Shown: positions 25,283 to 35,500, numbered from the stretch's first letter. The stretch: DNA of 64,000 nucleotides from Pirellulaceae bacterium (GCA_029243025.1 JAQWSU010000029.1:36015-100014), one strand, 5' to 3'. The notes: generated by a model not told the origin, from the letters alone. Translations and numbers: made by a program.

Positions 25283-27499
25283 ATGAAGAACTTCGTCGCT
25301 TTGCTGCTTTCGTTGCTCTGGATTTCCGGGGTGTTCGCTCAAGATGACGGCTTCGTTCCCGATGCCGAGATGGAGCCGATGATGCGAGGACCGGTTCACG
25401 AAGCATTTGCAGAGCCGATTCCATTGGCACCCGAAAGCAGGATGATCGTTCCCAAGGCACCGCCTCCTCGCGTCGAAGAAGTGGCTCCGACGAATCCTCC
25501 CGCGGGCGACGATGTGCAGTGGGTGTCCGGTTATTGGGCTTGGGATGATGATCGTCAGGACTACCTGTGGGTCAGTGGTGTTTGGCGTCGGACACCGGTT
25601 GGCCGCGAGTGGATTTCCGGCGAGTGGCAAGCTTCCGATCAGGGATATCGTTGGATTCCAGGACGTTGGTCGGCAGCAAAAAATGACGTCGCCAATGAAG
25701 TTTTGCCTGTTCCGCCGGAATCATTGGAAGAAGGGCCGACGAGCGAGCCGCTTTCGGAAGATCAATTTTGGGTGCCCGGAAACTGGCGATATAAGGGAAA
25801 TCGGTATGTTTGGCGTCCCGGATTTTGGACCGGATGTCACGAAAATTGGGTGTGGGTTCCTGACTATTACGTGGCCATTGGCTCAGGTTGTCGGTACGTC
25901 TCAGGATACTGGGATTATGGCTGGGATCAGCGGGGCACATTATACGCGCCTTGTTATTTCACCCATTATCGCGCTGGTATGCGCTACCGTCCGAGCTTAG
26001 TCGTGGATTGTGCTGGAGCCTTTACGCATCTCTGGGTGCGTCCCGGTTATTGCCACTATTATTTTGGCGACTACTACGATGACCTTTACACAACACGAGG
26101 ATTCCAACCGTGGTATCGCTACCATTCTCATCACCGTCGAGCCTATGACCCGCTCTATGTGCACTATCGATGGAAGTACGGCCGTCATCAAATCGGTCTT
26201 CATCGCTCCTTGCACGATCGACACGCTTTGTATCGCCACCACAAAGATCGTCGACCTGCTCACAAGTATCATGAGAAATCTCATGGTGGGCGTTCGCGAC
26301 ATTCGGATTTGGTACATCGTTCTAGAGACTTGAGACGCGGCGAAGAGCATCGGAATCGAATACGTGGTGATGTGTTGCAGTTGCGTTCTCAGTCGAACTC
26401 CAAAGCGTTAGCTCGCAGTCGAACCCAACAGGGTCGATCGAGATCCGAAAACGAACGCGCCAAAGATCGTTTGACAAATAGATCGAATCGCGTCGCCGGT
26501 TCGAGCGAATCTCAGACCAATCGAGGTGCAGGTACCAACCCCTCGAATCGGGATCTTTCTCTGTTAAGACAGCAGCGGTTAAAACAACAGGCTAATGCCG
26601 ACGGTTCCCGTCGTCGGGGAGCTGGTCGTGGGAATCAATTATCGAATTCTCAAGAGAGAGGCCGGCGATCAGAGAAAGCTGATTTGGGGTCGAAAAAGAA
26701 TCCACGAAACCGTACCGCAGGAGCGATCGAAAATCGAATCCCCTCCGTGCAACGGCGGAACGGTAACTCCGAACGCGTAACAACTCTGAAAAATCCGATC
26801 GGTCGTGAAACGACAGGAGAACGTCGACAGTCCAACGGTAGTCGTCGTCAAGAGACGGCAAAGGGATCATCTGACGCGGTTCGGAATCGCGGTTCGGTAT
26901 CGAGTCAGGCTCGCTCTGCGTCTTCGGAGCGGACGGTCGATTTGCCTTTCCGAGGATTTCAAGATTTGCCAAGTCGCAATTCCCCCAAGGGTAATGCGAC
27001 GCCGGACGCGACGATGGCCAGATCGCCTGATTCGCAAGCAGACTCGTCACGGTCCGAGTCGAATGTTTCCCCAAGTCGTCGCGGTCGCACGGTGTCAGGC
27101 GCTCCGAATGTATCGCGGACTTCGCCGGGATCAGGAAAGTCGAGTCGATCACGGTCCGAGTCGAATGTCTCCCCAAGTGGTCGCGGTCGCACGGTGTCAG
27201 GCGCTCCGAATATATCGCGGACTTCGCCGGGATCAGGAAAGTCGAGTCGATCGCGGTCCGAGTCGAATGTCTCCCGAAGTGGTCGCGGTCGCACGGTGTC
27301 AGGCGCTCCGAATGCATCGCGAAGCAGCAGTCCCTCAAGGAGGAGGAGTCCCAGTGTTTCTCGGAGTCCCAGTGTTTCTCGGAGTCCCAGCCCATCACGC
27401 GGAGGGCGTGCCAATTCAATGTCCCGATCCTCAGGCCGAGCGGGCGGCGGTTCGATTGGCCGCTCTGGCATGACGACACGTAGGGGGCGCGATCGATAG
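25283..27499 (+). CDS. WxxGxW-repeat secreted protein with Arg/Ser-rich repetitive tail
   Basis: 738 residues from the ATG at 25283, preceded by GAGTGAGG at 9-base spacing; a GTG five codons upstream is open, but this ATG starts a clean signal peptide (MKNFVALLLSLLWISGVFAQ). Residues about 75-225 hold repeated W-V-x-G-x-W units (WVSGYW, WVSGVW, WISGEW, WIPGRW, WVPGNW, WRPGFW, WVPDYY, YVSGYW), the planctomycete WXXGXW repeat. A Tyr/His/Arg-rich segment follows (about 225-345), then about 390 residues of low-complexity Arg/Ser/Asn/Gly sequence with 34-residue and 6-residue tandem repeats. The tail is strongly basic, suggesting binding to an anionic partner such as polysaccharide or nucleic acid (inference). 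Several long antisense frames across the tail are artefacts of its composition. Function unknown; probably envelope-associated. Confidence 0.82.
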   Translation: MKNFVALLLSLLWISGVFAQDDGFVPDAEMEPMMRGPVHEAFAEPIPLAPESRMIVPKAPPPRVEEVAPTNPPAGDDVQWVSGYWAWDDDRQDYLWVSGVWRRTPVGREWISGEWQASDQGYRWIPGRWSAAKNDVANEVLPVPPESLEEGPTSEPLSEDQFWVPGNWRYKGNRYVWRPGFWTGCHENWVWVPDYYVAIGSGCRYVSGYWDYGWDQRGTLYAPCYFTHYRAGMRYRPSLVVDCAGAFTHLWVRPGYCHYYFGDYYDDLYTTRGFQPWYRYHSHHRRAYDPLYVHYRWKYGRHQIGLHRSLHDRHALYRHHKDRRPAHKYHEKSHGGRSRHSDLVHRSRDLRRGEEHRNRIRGDVLQLRSQSNSKALARSRTQQGRSRSENERAKDRLTNRSNRVAGSSESQTNRGAGTNPSNRDLSLLRQQRLKQQANADGSRRRGAGRGNQLSNSQERGRRSEKADLGSKKNPRNRTAGAIENRIPSVQRRNGNSERVTTLKNPIGRETTGERRQSNGSRRQETAKGSSDAVRNRGSVSSQARSASSERTVDLPFRGFQDLPSRNSPKGNATPDATMARSPDSQADSSRSESNVSPSRRGRTVSGAPNVSRTSPGSGKSSRSRSESNVSPSGRGRTVSGAPNISRTSPGSGKSSRSRSESNVSRSGRGRTVSGAPNASRSSSPSRRRSPSVSRSPSVSRSPSPSRGGRANSMSRSSGRAGGGSIGRSGMTTRRGRDR
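27050..27321 (+). repeat. 102-bp in-frame tandem repeat, about 2.7 copies
   Basis: Copies begin at 27050, 27152 and 27254, exactly 102 bases apart, each opening CGGTCCGAGTCGAATGT. They encode a 34-residue unit (RSESNVSPSGRGRTVSGAPN followed by a variable ISRTSPGSGKSSRS). Very high nucleotide identity indicates recent duplication. Confidence 0.9.
27345..27390 (+). repeat. 18-bp in-frame tandem repeat, about 2.5 copies
   Basis: GGAGTCCCAGTGTTTCTC starts at 27345 and again at 27363; a partial copy starts at 27381. It encodes the six-residue unit RSPSVS in the Ser/Arg tail. Confidence 0.85.
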
Positions 27500-27519
27500 G
27501 GCGAGTTGGTTTTGCGGAT

Positions 27520-28104
27520 TTAGTGTTGGCTGAGCCACTCCGCGTACCCCATCGAATTTTCCAGGTTGAATGGTTGCTGCCTTCCGCCAGCCTGTTCCAC
27601 AAATCGCATGACGGTGAACAGATTACTTTCGAGTTGATCGACGTTTCCCACGGCTTCTAGCCCCACGGTCCAAAAGATACCTCGTGGAACCGTGAGTCGA
27701 GTTAACTCGAATTCGCAGCCATTTTCGGGTCTTGTTGGGCTGTGATGAATGTCTTGCTGATCATCGACACGGAATCGGCGTAAGTTTCGTTGTTTCCCGA
27801 CCTTTACCCAGCCGGCGCGGCCGAGATCGTCGATCGTGAGTCTGTCTTCCGAGGGGAATTGCAGGCTCCATTTTTTGTAGGATTCCAGTCTTCCCATTAG
27901 CTTGCCCGATTGTTGAACTGAACCTGCGTGGCAGCGGATTTTGGTTTCAAGTTTGCCTTCACGAAGCTTGATTCCGCAATCGGCGTTACAAGGAAACGCA
28001 TACCAGTCTGTGCGAGATTGTAATTCGGATTCGTTGCCGAAATGGACTTTAAGTTCGAGCGGGCACTCGGGGAAAAACCAGCGTAGCTCGTAGGTGTGCA
28101 ACAT
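27520..28104 (-). CDS. CYTH-like domain protein
   Basis: 194 residues, no signal peptide, so cytoplasmic. The N-terminus YELRWFFPECPLELKVHFG, then RTDWYAFP, then GIKLREGKLETKIR resembles the beta strands of the CYTH/triphosphate-tunnel-like fold, in which alternating charged residues line a tunnel that binds polyphosphates. A second strand pair (WSLQFPSEDRLTIDDLGRAGWVKVGKQR, and ELTRLTV near 133) fits the same layout. The canonical ExExK motif is not strictly present at the N-terminus (the chain begins HTYELRW), so catalysis is uncertain. It is the last gene of a minus-strand run, 15 bases after the previous stop, with AAGG before the ATG. Its link to the transporter genes is unclear. The fold call is from motif resemblance only. 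Confidence 0.6.
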   Translation of the reverse strand: MLHTYELRWFFPECPLELKVHFGNESELQSRTDWYAFPCNADCGIKLREGKLETKIRCHAGSVQQSGKLMGRLESYKKWSLQFPSEDRLTIDDLGRAGWVKVGKQRNLRRFRVDDQQDIHHSPTRPENGCEFELTRLTVPRGIFWTVGLEAVGNVDQLESNLFTVMRFVEQAGGRQQPFNLENSMGYAEWLSQH

Positions 28105-28119
28105 GATTTACCTTGTCGG

Positions 28120-29436
28120 TTATCTTTCGAATCGTCCAAGGATGCCGACGGCAGGTTTGGAGTCAAGCACGCGATTCGTGATCGGGTCAAACGTCGCGAT
28201 GATAGTCGGCTTTTCCGGTTCAGCACCCAGGGCAATTAACAACAGCGGCCGATCGGTACCGATCCGTGTGACTCGCATCGCAAAGTCGTCGGAGATCGGT
28301 GTGGTCGTAACGGAAGCGGCTGCGACATCACCGGAGGTGAAGTCAACGCAATAAAGGGATTTTTGCGGATGGTAAACTTTGGTGACCTTTTTTTTCTGTC
28401 GGATCTTTATTTTACCTGAACAGACCGAATACGCTTTTTTGAGTTCTGGGATGAAGACTGGATGTTCCAATCCTGGTGGAACGGGTTGCTTCCAGACGAG
28501 GTTGCGTTGATTGAGGTCGACCAGCACGATTCCTCCGGCCTCGCCTGCATTGCAAACAAGAATTCCGCGAAAGTTCCCCAATGAAACTGGACAAACTCGA
28601 TCGGGAAAGGCAACTCCCCAGCGACCGTCGAGGGAGGTTGGGAGATCGGTCCAGTTCTGCATGCGATTGATTTTTGCAGCGGACCAATCCATGAAGCCAA
28701 CTCCACCATACAAGTCAAGCGTCACCATCAATGTGTTGCCAGAAACGAAGGAGATTTCCGGGCCGGGTCCCTGTTCTTTTCGATTGGTCTTGATGTGGAC
28801 TTCCGGCCGATTGCGTGGCAGTTGGAGATCGGCCACGCGAATCATTTTGGGAAGCTCATAAACTGCCAATCGGCTGCCTTTTTTCTTTCCCGTTACACTG
28901 TCCTTCTGGAATGAAATCACGGCATATTGTTGGTTAGCTGTGATGAAGATTCCCTGAGGACTGTTGGCAGCGGGTCGATAGACCTTACTGACGTCCCAAC
29001 TGGATTCAACACGTGCTCTCGCAATGTCGACAATCGCGAGGATATCTTTTTCACAAGTCACGATTCCCTGGTTGTCAACGATCCGCAATTCGTCAGGTTC
29101 AGCAGGCAGCCTGACTTTTTGAGCTGTTTTCGTTTTTGAGAGACTAACGATAAAAAGTTGAGGATCTTTCTTAGAGTAGTTTGTGACCACCAATTGACCG
29201 TTGGGTGTCCGACGAACCTTCAATGGTCTGAGGCATTTTGGCGAGTCCAATAGGGTCCGGTAGCCGACAATCTTGCCCGTGTCGGGGGCGACGATCGCGG
29301 TTGCAATTCCACCGGAAGATTTCTTGCGAAAACTGTAACCAACCTCGACGAGTTTGCTGTTAGCAAGGAGAGCGGTTGACCATTGAGCGAGAAGTAAAAA
29401 TGCGACGAAAGCCGAGTAGGGTAGTATCGACTTCAT
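28120..29436 (-). CDS. Secreted beta-propeller-like protein of unknown function
   Basis: 438 residues. The N-terminal signal peptide (ILPYSAFVAFLLLAQWSTALLA) implies export. The rest is a regular succession of short beta strands with phrases such as GQLVVTNYSKKDPQLFIVSL, GIFITANQQYAVISFQ, GILVCNAGEAGGIVLVDLNQ and KSLYCVDFTSGDVAAASV, the pattern of YVTN/WD40-like propeller blades. No catalytic motif is recognised. Its ATG overlaps the TGA of tctA (ATGA at 29433-29436), so translation is probably coupled and the product may work with the transporter, for example as an accessory periplasmic protein (inference). Identity to any named family could not be checked. Confidence 0.75.
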   Translation of the reverse strand: MKSILPYSAFVAFLLLAQWSTALLANSKLVEVGYSFRKKSSGGIATAIVAPDTGKIVGYRTLLDSPKCLRPLKVRRTPNGQLVVTNYSKKDPQLFIVSLSKTKTAQKVRLPAEPDELRIVDNQGIVTCEKDILAIVDIARARVESSWDVSKVYRPAANSPQGIFITANQQYAVISFQKDSVTGKKKGSRLAVYELPKMIRVADLQLPRNRPEVHIKTNRKEQGPGPEISFVSGNTLMVTLDLYGGVGFMDWSAAKINRMQNWTDLPTSLDGRWGVAFPDRVCPVSLGNFRGILVCNAGEAGGIVLVDLNQRNLVWKQPVPPGLEHPVFIPELKKAYSVCSGKIKIRQKKKVTKVYHPQKSLYCVDFTSGDVAAASVTTTPISDDFAMRVTRIGTDRPLLLIALGAEPEKPTIIATFDPITNRVLDSKPAVGILGRFER

Positions 29437-30920
29437 TGAGCCTTACTCCGATTTTGGATTCGACGTTTCCACACGGGAATTGCAATGGAAAAAACGGATA
29501 TAGCAAGGATGGTCGCGCAGACGGGACTTCGGAAGAAAATACTGTAACCATCGCGAATCACAGCTCGACGAAAGTTTTCTTCGAGTACGTCACCGAGCAC
29601 CATGGCGAGAACAATGGGTACGACGGGGTATTGATGTCGTCTCAAGATCCAGCCCAATAGGCCGAAAGCCAGGCAACAGCCCACATCGAACATCGAATAG
29701 CCGACGGAATAACTTCCCACAACTGATGCAGCCAAAATGAGAGGGAAGAGAATCCGTTTTGGGACTGCCGTTACTGCAACCCACAGACGGCTGCCAAACA
29801 GTCCCAGGACTAGGAGTATCAGATTGGCAACCAGCAGGCTTGCGAACAGTCCGTAAACGATTTCCGGATGCGTTTCAAACAATTGAGGTCCCGGCACGAC
29901 GTCATGAACCATCAATGCACCGATCAAGACCGCTGTTGAAGCGCTGCCGGGAATTCCTAAGGTGAGCAGTGGAACGAGCGCCCCGCCGACAGAACTGCTG
30001 TTGGCGGCTTCTGCTGCTGCAACACCTTCATGAGCACCGTGGCCGAATTTTTCCGGTTCTTTGCTGAGCCGTTTTGCGGCGTCGTAGGAAACAAAGGAAG
30101 CGATGGTTGCGCCCGCACCTGGGAAGATTCCGATGACCGTACCAATGAATGAAGAACGCACGATCACCACCTTAAGTTTCCAATACTCTCGAAGTCTTGG
30201 CCAATGGTTTTGCGTTTGATCGATATGGGTGGCCGCAAGATTTTGGGCCTCGATTTGCATCAAAACCTCGCTGATGGCAAACAGTCCGATTAATGCAGGG
30301 ATCAGCGGGAATCCGTCATATAACTGGGAGATGCCGAACGTAAACCGTCGCACCCCTGATATTGGGTCCTCGCCAACTGTATTGATGAGCAATCCCAGTA
30401 AGGCCATCAGTAAAACCTTACCCCAGTCCTTACCACCCACTGATGCGAGGCTTGACAATCCGAAAACAGCGAGCGCGAAGTAGTCCTGTGGGCGAAATGA
30501 AATCGCAACTTGGGCGAGCGGTACAGAGAAGAGGATTAGGATCAACGTTCCAATCAAACCTCCAACGGTGGAAGCGATTAGCGAGATGCCGAGTGCAATG
30601 CCCGGTTTGTCGGCTTTCGTGAGCGGATAGCCGTCGAATGCGGTTACCGCAGCCGATGGCGTGCCGGGCGCGTTGATGGTCACCGCGGTAATGGAACCGC
30701 CATAATCGGCCGCCAGATAAACGGCTGCGAGGAAAACCAGAGCCAAGGTCGGTGACATTGGATAGGTGAAGGGGACCAACAAGGCCACCCCCATCGACGG
30801 TGATAAGCCAGGCATCGCCCCAATCAGGATTCCAATGCAAACGCCCGCGGTGATTGTCAGCAAGGGGAGTAAGCCAATCACGAACTCGAAACCACCGCCA
30901 AGATTCTGTAATAAGTCCAT
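29433..30920 (-). CDS. tctA: Tripartite tricarboxylate transporter large permease TctA
   Basis: 495 residues with about 11-12 hydrophobic segments, the usual TctA size. Family hallmarks are visible: GAMPGLSPSMGVALLVPFTY near residues 33-52, DYGGSITAVTINAPGTPSA near 73-91, FPGAGATIASFVSYDAAKRL, and VPLLTLGIPGSASTAVLIGA. TctA is the main channel subunit of secondary, periplasmic-binding-protein-dependent transporters that take up carboxylates such as citrate or other organic acids across the inner membrane. AGGA precedes the ATG. The gene lies 19 bases after the TctC-TctB fusion and overlaps the next gene by four bases, so the three form an operon. The substrate cannot be read from the sequence. 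Confidence 0.92.
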   Translation of the reverse strand: MDLLQNLGGGFEFVIGLLPLLTITAGVCIGILIGAMPGLSPSMGVALLVPFTYPMSPTLALVFLAAVYLAADYGGSITAVTINAPGTPSAAVTAFDGYPLTKADKPGIALGISLIASTVGGLIGTLILILFSVPLAQVAISFRPQDYFALAVFGLSSLASVGGKDWGKVLLMALLGLLINTVGEDPISGVRRFTFGISQLYDGFPLIPALIGLFAISEVLMQIEAQNLAATHIDQTQNHWPRLREYWKLKVVIVRSSFIGTVIGIFPGAGATIASFVSYDAAKRLSKEPEKFGHGAHEGVAAAEAANSSSVGGALVPLLTLGIPGSASTAVLIGALMVHDVVPGPQLFETHPEIVYGLFASLLVANLILLVLGLFGSRLWVAVTAVPKRILFPLILAASVVGSYSVGYSMFDVGCCLAFGLLGWILRRHQYPVVPIVLAMVLGDVLEENFRRAVIRDGYSIFFRSPVCATILAISVFSIAIPVWKRRIQNRSKAQ

Positions 30921-30939
30921 TTTTTGATCCTAGAACTCG

Positions 30940-32481
30940 TTACAGAAATGGCTCAAAGAGTCTGCCTGTTGGCAGGGGCACATACAACATTCGAGCGAAC
31001 GCGAGATACGCAAATACAAGCCACGCCAGCGTGACTCCTAAAGCAAGCCGGAAACGATTTAATCCAAGCATCGACATCGCGACCAGCAAAAACACAAAGG
31101 AACCGAAATAGTAACCGGTGTAGATTATGATTGCCACATAAGCAGCCAGCAGTGTGGCGAACTTCCAGACAAGATCGATTCGTTTCGATTTTTCAATCTG
31201 ATCTTGATTGCGAACTGTTTGACAGATCAGCAAGATCGCGAATGGAACAATGAGGACGGACCACAACTGAGGTACGGCTGCAGCTCCCACATCGTCTGTT
31301 TGGGGGAAACGCATTGCGGCGGCGAAAAACAAAAACGCGACGCTTAAGGTAAGGGAAGGAATCAGGATGTAGCCGAGCCTGGCTGTTTGCCCTCGAGCGA
31401 TCAACCCGATGGCGATCATGCCGTTGGCAAGTACGGCGAGCAGAAGCATGATTAGATTCGTCGATTCGCCTCGCTGTTTCGTTCGTTTCGCAAGGTCGGG
31501 TGATTCGGCATTTTGCAAGATGGATAGGTAGTGTTGGAACTCATCGCGATCGCTCTCGACGATTGGAGTGAATTTTTTTTCGTCATAGTACACAACTTCA
31601 ATCCCATCACGTTCCCAGAATTTTCTCCAATCGGTATCCTGATTGACTTTGCGGAATAGTCGGCGATACCATGCTAAGACGTCTGGCGGAACGCCCGATT
31701 TGATGGCAAAACCTCGCCACATGAACTCGCGGTCCAGCCCTTGCACACCGAAGTCTGAAAAGATTGGCGTGTCGGGGTATTGCGGCAGACGCGTCGGGTT
31801 TGAAATGACGGAGATCTTCAATTGAGGATTGCCTGCTGCGTCACGAGGGTTTCCGACGTAGGCCACTCCTTGATCCCCCAGGAGTGCTGCCTTGGCTACA
31901 CCGCCGCCACCGAACGGAATCCATCTCGCACTGATGTCGAATTTTTTCCAGGTTTTCAGAGCCATGACATGATCCAGACCGCCGAAGGCCGGTCCCAACC
32001 ACACTTGTTTGCCAGGGCGCGCTCGAGCATCCTCGACGAGAGTTGACCAGTTGGACCTCGGGTCATCGGCTCGGGTGATGATGCACTCTGGATCCGCCAT
32101 CAACATGGCGATCCAGTCAAAATCGTCGATGTAGTTGGTGCGATTGGACGAGACGATTTTGGCGATGTTCGACTTGGTGCAAGCGTAAAGTGTGTACCCG
32201 TCCGCAGGCAGTTGGATCACCTTTTCCATCGCCACGATTCCACCTGCACCGGGCTTATTCTCCACGATGAGTGTCGCGTCGACATACTTCTCTGCGATCT
32301 CTGTGAACTTCCGAGCTGTCGTGTCGATCAACCCACCCGGGCCAGTGTAGACAATGATTTTGATCGGCTTGGCTGGGAAATCAGCGGCGCGCGCCGATGG
32401 GGCGACAACAAAAAAGCAGCTGAGGAAGCAAAGCAGCTGACCAATACGAGAATGGCTGACGATAAGTCTGAGGTGGATCAT
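30940..32481 (-). CDS. Fused TctC solute-binding protein and TctB small permease
   Basis: 513 residues from the ATG at 32481; a TTG three codons upstream is also open. After a signal sequence (QLLCFLSCFFVVAPSARA) comes a TctC/Bug-type periplasmic binding domain (about 35-330): FPAKPIKIIVYTGPGGLIDTTAR, then NKPGAGGIVAMEKV, both typical of the family. From about 345 the chain becomes hydrophobic with five or six membrane spans (LIMLLLAVLANGMIAIGLIA; LIPSLTLSVAFLFFAAAM; WSVLIVPFAILLICQTV; YVAIIIYTGYYFGSFVFLLV; LALGVTLAWLVFAYLAFARM), matching TctB and its usual ending 'YVPLPTGRLF'. In most genomes tctC and tctB are separate genes; here one polypeptide supplies binding protein and small permease and would stay tethered to the membrane. 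Followed 19 bases later by tctA. Confidence 0.88.
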   Translation of the reverse strand: MIHLRLIVSHSRIGQLLCFLSCFFVVAPSARAADFPAKPIKIIVYTGPGGLIDTTARKFTEIAEKYVDATLIVENKPGAGGIVAMEKVIQLPADGYTLYACTKSNIAKIVSSNRTNYIDDFDWIAMLMADPECIITRADDPRSNWSTLVEDARARPGKQVWLGPAFGGLDHVMALKTWKKFDISARWIPFGGGGVAKAALLGDQGVAYVGNPRDAAGNPQLKISVISNPTRLPQYPDTPIFSDFGVQGLDREFMWRGFAIKSGVPPDVLAWYRRLFRKVNQDTDWRKFWERDGIEVVYYDEKKFTPIVESDRDEFQHYLSILQNAESPDLAKRTKQRGESTNLIMLLLAVLANGMIAIGLIARGQTARLGYILIPSLTLSVAFLFFAAAMRFPQTDDVGAAAVPQLWSVLIVPFAILLICQTVRNQDQIEKSKRIDLVWKFATLLAAYVAIIIYTGYYFGSFVFLLVAMSMLGLNRFRLALGVTLAWLVFAYLAFARMLYVPLPTGRLFEPFL

Positions 32482-32509
32482 CGAATTCAATTGTAACGGA
32501 TCGCCAGCC

Positions 32510-35500
32510 TCATTGTAGGGCTCGTTCTATCAGCGATAAATCATCGTGAAAATGAAGGTCTGAGTGGGCCGGATCCTGGCCACGTGGTGCGGATGAACGG
32601 GAGCTGAAAAAATAGGAGTCGTTCCAGCTAAACTGTTTTTCGAAGACAAAATCGAGTGCGTTGTGGGGAGTCATGAATGGGCGATTCAAGCTGTTCGGGG
32701 TGCTGTGATCGTTAAACTTTCTCAGTATCGGATGGGGGACGCGATTTGAGTTGTTACGGCTTGTGCTCGATTCTGTCGCCAATGCTGCTGCGATTTCGTT
32801 TCCATCGATCGACGCGAGCTTGACTACGGCTGCGAATTGTCCCAACTGAAATGCCTTGATGAGGTCGGCGGAGTCGAAATCTTGGTCGCAATTCCAGTCG
32901 CCCTCGGACCAGGTCGAATTGTTGCTCGTTGAGTCCTCATACTCACCGGCCTGAAAAACCGACACCAAATCACGCGAATCAAAACGTCCATCCAGATTGG
33001 CGTCTCCAAATGAAGTTTTCAGAATGTCTTCAATCAAGACCGTGAGGTCGGATTCGTCGAGCTGGCCATTGTTGGATAAATCGAATCGGATTTCATCAGA
33101 ACCATTTCGAATCATGTTGCAGAGTAAGTTGATGTCGGCCCGGTTCACGTTCCCTGATCGATCCAGGTCACCGAAAGTTGCTGCCATCCGACCCGGCGTA
33201 CCGCCCGGATGATCGCTGGGACGCCAGTTGGAGCCATCATTCAGGTCGTTTTGCGGATTGATAAGCTGCAGTGTGAACCCCCCACCGTCCGCCAGGGTCG
33301 GCCACGGCGCACTGTCGTCGTATTTTAAGTCGATGATTGGCAGGCTGTTTGCGTCGACGATGCGGATGGTCTCTCCAGTGTTCGCTAAGGACCCGCTGAA
33401 TTCACCGTCGATCCAAACTTGACTTACATGCGGATAGGCTTGCATGAATGCCTGTTGGTTTTTTACGACTAACCGCGATTCGCCCGGTCCGAGCGTGGTG
33501 CCTGGTGCGAAAACGTAAGGGGTGCTTGGACCGTCCGTAATGGTAACGTTAGCTAAGTCCAAGCTAAACTCAGTACCCACATGACTGAATTCGATGAATT
33601 CGGTCGAATCATTTTTTTCAGACGGGTTATAGTGGATTTCTGAGATTCGTAGCGAATGGTGCAGCGGATTGCGATGATCGATTGACTTATGCTCGTCGAC
33701 CGTTTGTCCCCAGTCGTCGACTAACTGTGTGGACAAACCACTCGTGTTCACCGATCCCAGGAAGGGGCCTTGCACGGAGAGGCCGATTTGATCTTGGATG
33801 ACACGCTGGTAGTCACGAAATGCGGCGACGTTCGACGTGACAAACAACGATCCATGAGCCGGAATCACTGTTCCTGGACGGAATTTATAGTCGATTCCCT
33901 CCGTTAACTGCCAGCCGGTCAGATCGACTGCAAACGCTTCCTGATTTACCAATTCAATGAATTGAACGGATTCGAAATCCTCGCCTGTTGAAGTGTCAAT
34001 GACTCCGAAATCGACATCAAAGTCTCGTCCGATTTCTCGCCGGCGGATCATCGACGGTTGGATGAGCAGATCCGGACTATTGCGTTGGGCGTTGATTCCG
34101 ATGACGGCTAGCACATTGGTGCCCTGCATCACCGGGACAATGCCTGATTGGATGAGTGCTGTGATGTCGAATACCTCGAACTCACTGTTTGCCTCATGGT
34201 TTCCAGAACGCGATATGGAGTTCCAGTCAACTTCGCCGGAAATGTTTGCGCGGGCAATCTCAACGCCGTTGAGATACGCAACAAATGCGTCATCGTAGCG
34301 CATTTGGAGTTGGATGCGATCACCTGATTTGTAATCGTCGATAGAAAATGGGAATCGTGCGTAGACAGTCGATGAAATGCCGTGGCCATCACCATCGGGG
34401 TCGATGTCGTCCAAAAGATTGACTCGCTGAGTCTGCTCTTTGTCCCGATAGAGTTCCCCCAAAAACGGTTCGTAGTCGGTGGCACGATCGTAGCCGACGC
34501 CTCCCTTACCAACTCGCCATCCAGCCGCTACCGAATCGTCGAATATGGGGGCACGCCATCCGATCGCATCCTGGTTAGAGGTTGGCACGAAGACTCGCAC
34601 GATGGATTCCGCAGGCAATAATTGTCGGATTTCAAAGGCTTGATTTGATCCGGGTAGATTTGAATCGTTGGAGAGTTGTTTGCGCCGGTAGCGTAAATGG
34701 TCTGTCAGACGTCGGATACCGGCAGTTGGGTCACCACTCTTCCAACGCGCATGGTCCCGGGCAGCATCGCCGCTTATGAGAATATCGTATTCTTTGATTT
34801 TGGTCTCAAAGTAGTCGCCAGCAAGATACTCGTCGAACAGCGTTCGCAAACGTCGTAGGTACATTTGACGGGTGCTTGGCGTATCGAGAATCGCGTCCAG
34901 TAAGTGATTCTGATAGACGGGTTGACCGGGAGCTTGAGGATGTTGTGTATCACCATAGAAAACGCTGGAGAAGTTTGGGTCTGTTCGCAAGGCAAATGCT
35001 TGGTCCATGTCCCAAGGGAATTGCCACCATTCTTCCGTTGTCGCATCACGATAGATGTAATAGTTTTTGGTTAAGCGGTCGTGATTCGTGAGGATTGTGT
35101 TGCCAGCCATGTTATTGATGACTTCGGGCAGATTGACATGATCAAAAATGTAGCTTGATCTGTCCTGGTCCTGGATGCGATTGTTGAGACCGTTAGTGAA
35201 TTGGATCAAGTCGTCAAAGGGTTTTTGCTTTTGCGTGACTTTTTGATAGTCACTGCGAGTTGGATTGAGGGCTAGGGTGGATCGGGCTGACGGCGAATTC
35301 GCTTTGTACAATGCGCCGCTGGTATCGAGCTGATGTCGCTCAAGAAACGATTCGTCAATTTGCTCAACGAAGGAGGCGAGCGAGTAGAATTGCCCGTTTT
35401 GACGGACCTGGTAATGTTGTGTGATCGGCGCAGGGACGCCAATTTCGTTGAGAAATCCGAACGCCAGATTTTCTCCCATATAAGAGGTTGCGCCCTTCTC

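Noticed and set aside
27050..27390. CRISPR-like array
   Set aside because: The repeats are head-to-tail with no unique spacers, in frame, and encode a low-complexity protein tail.
26592..27602. 336-codon minus-strand frame and shorter partners across the WxxGxW protein tail
   Set aside because: Caused by the biased repetitive composition of the true gene; it mirrors the 34-residue repeat and overlaps two better-supported genes.
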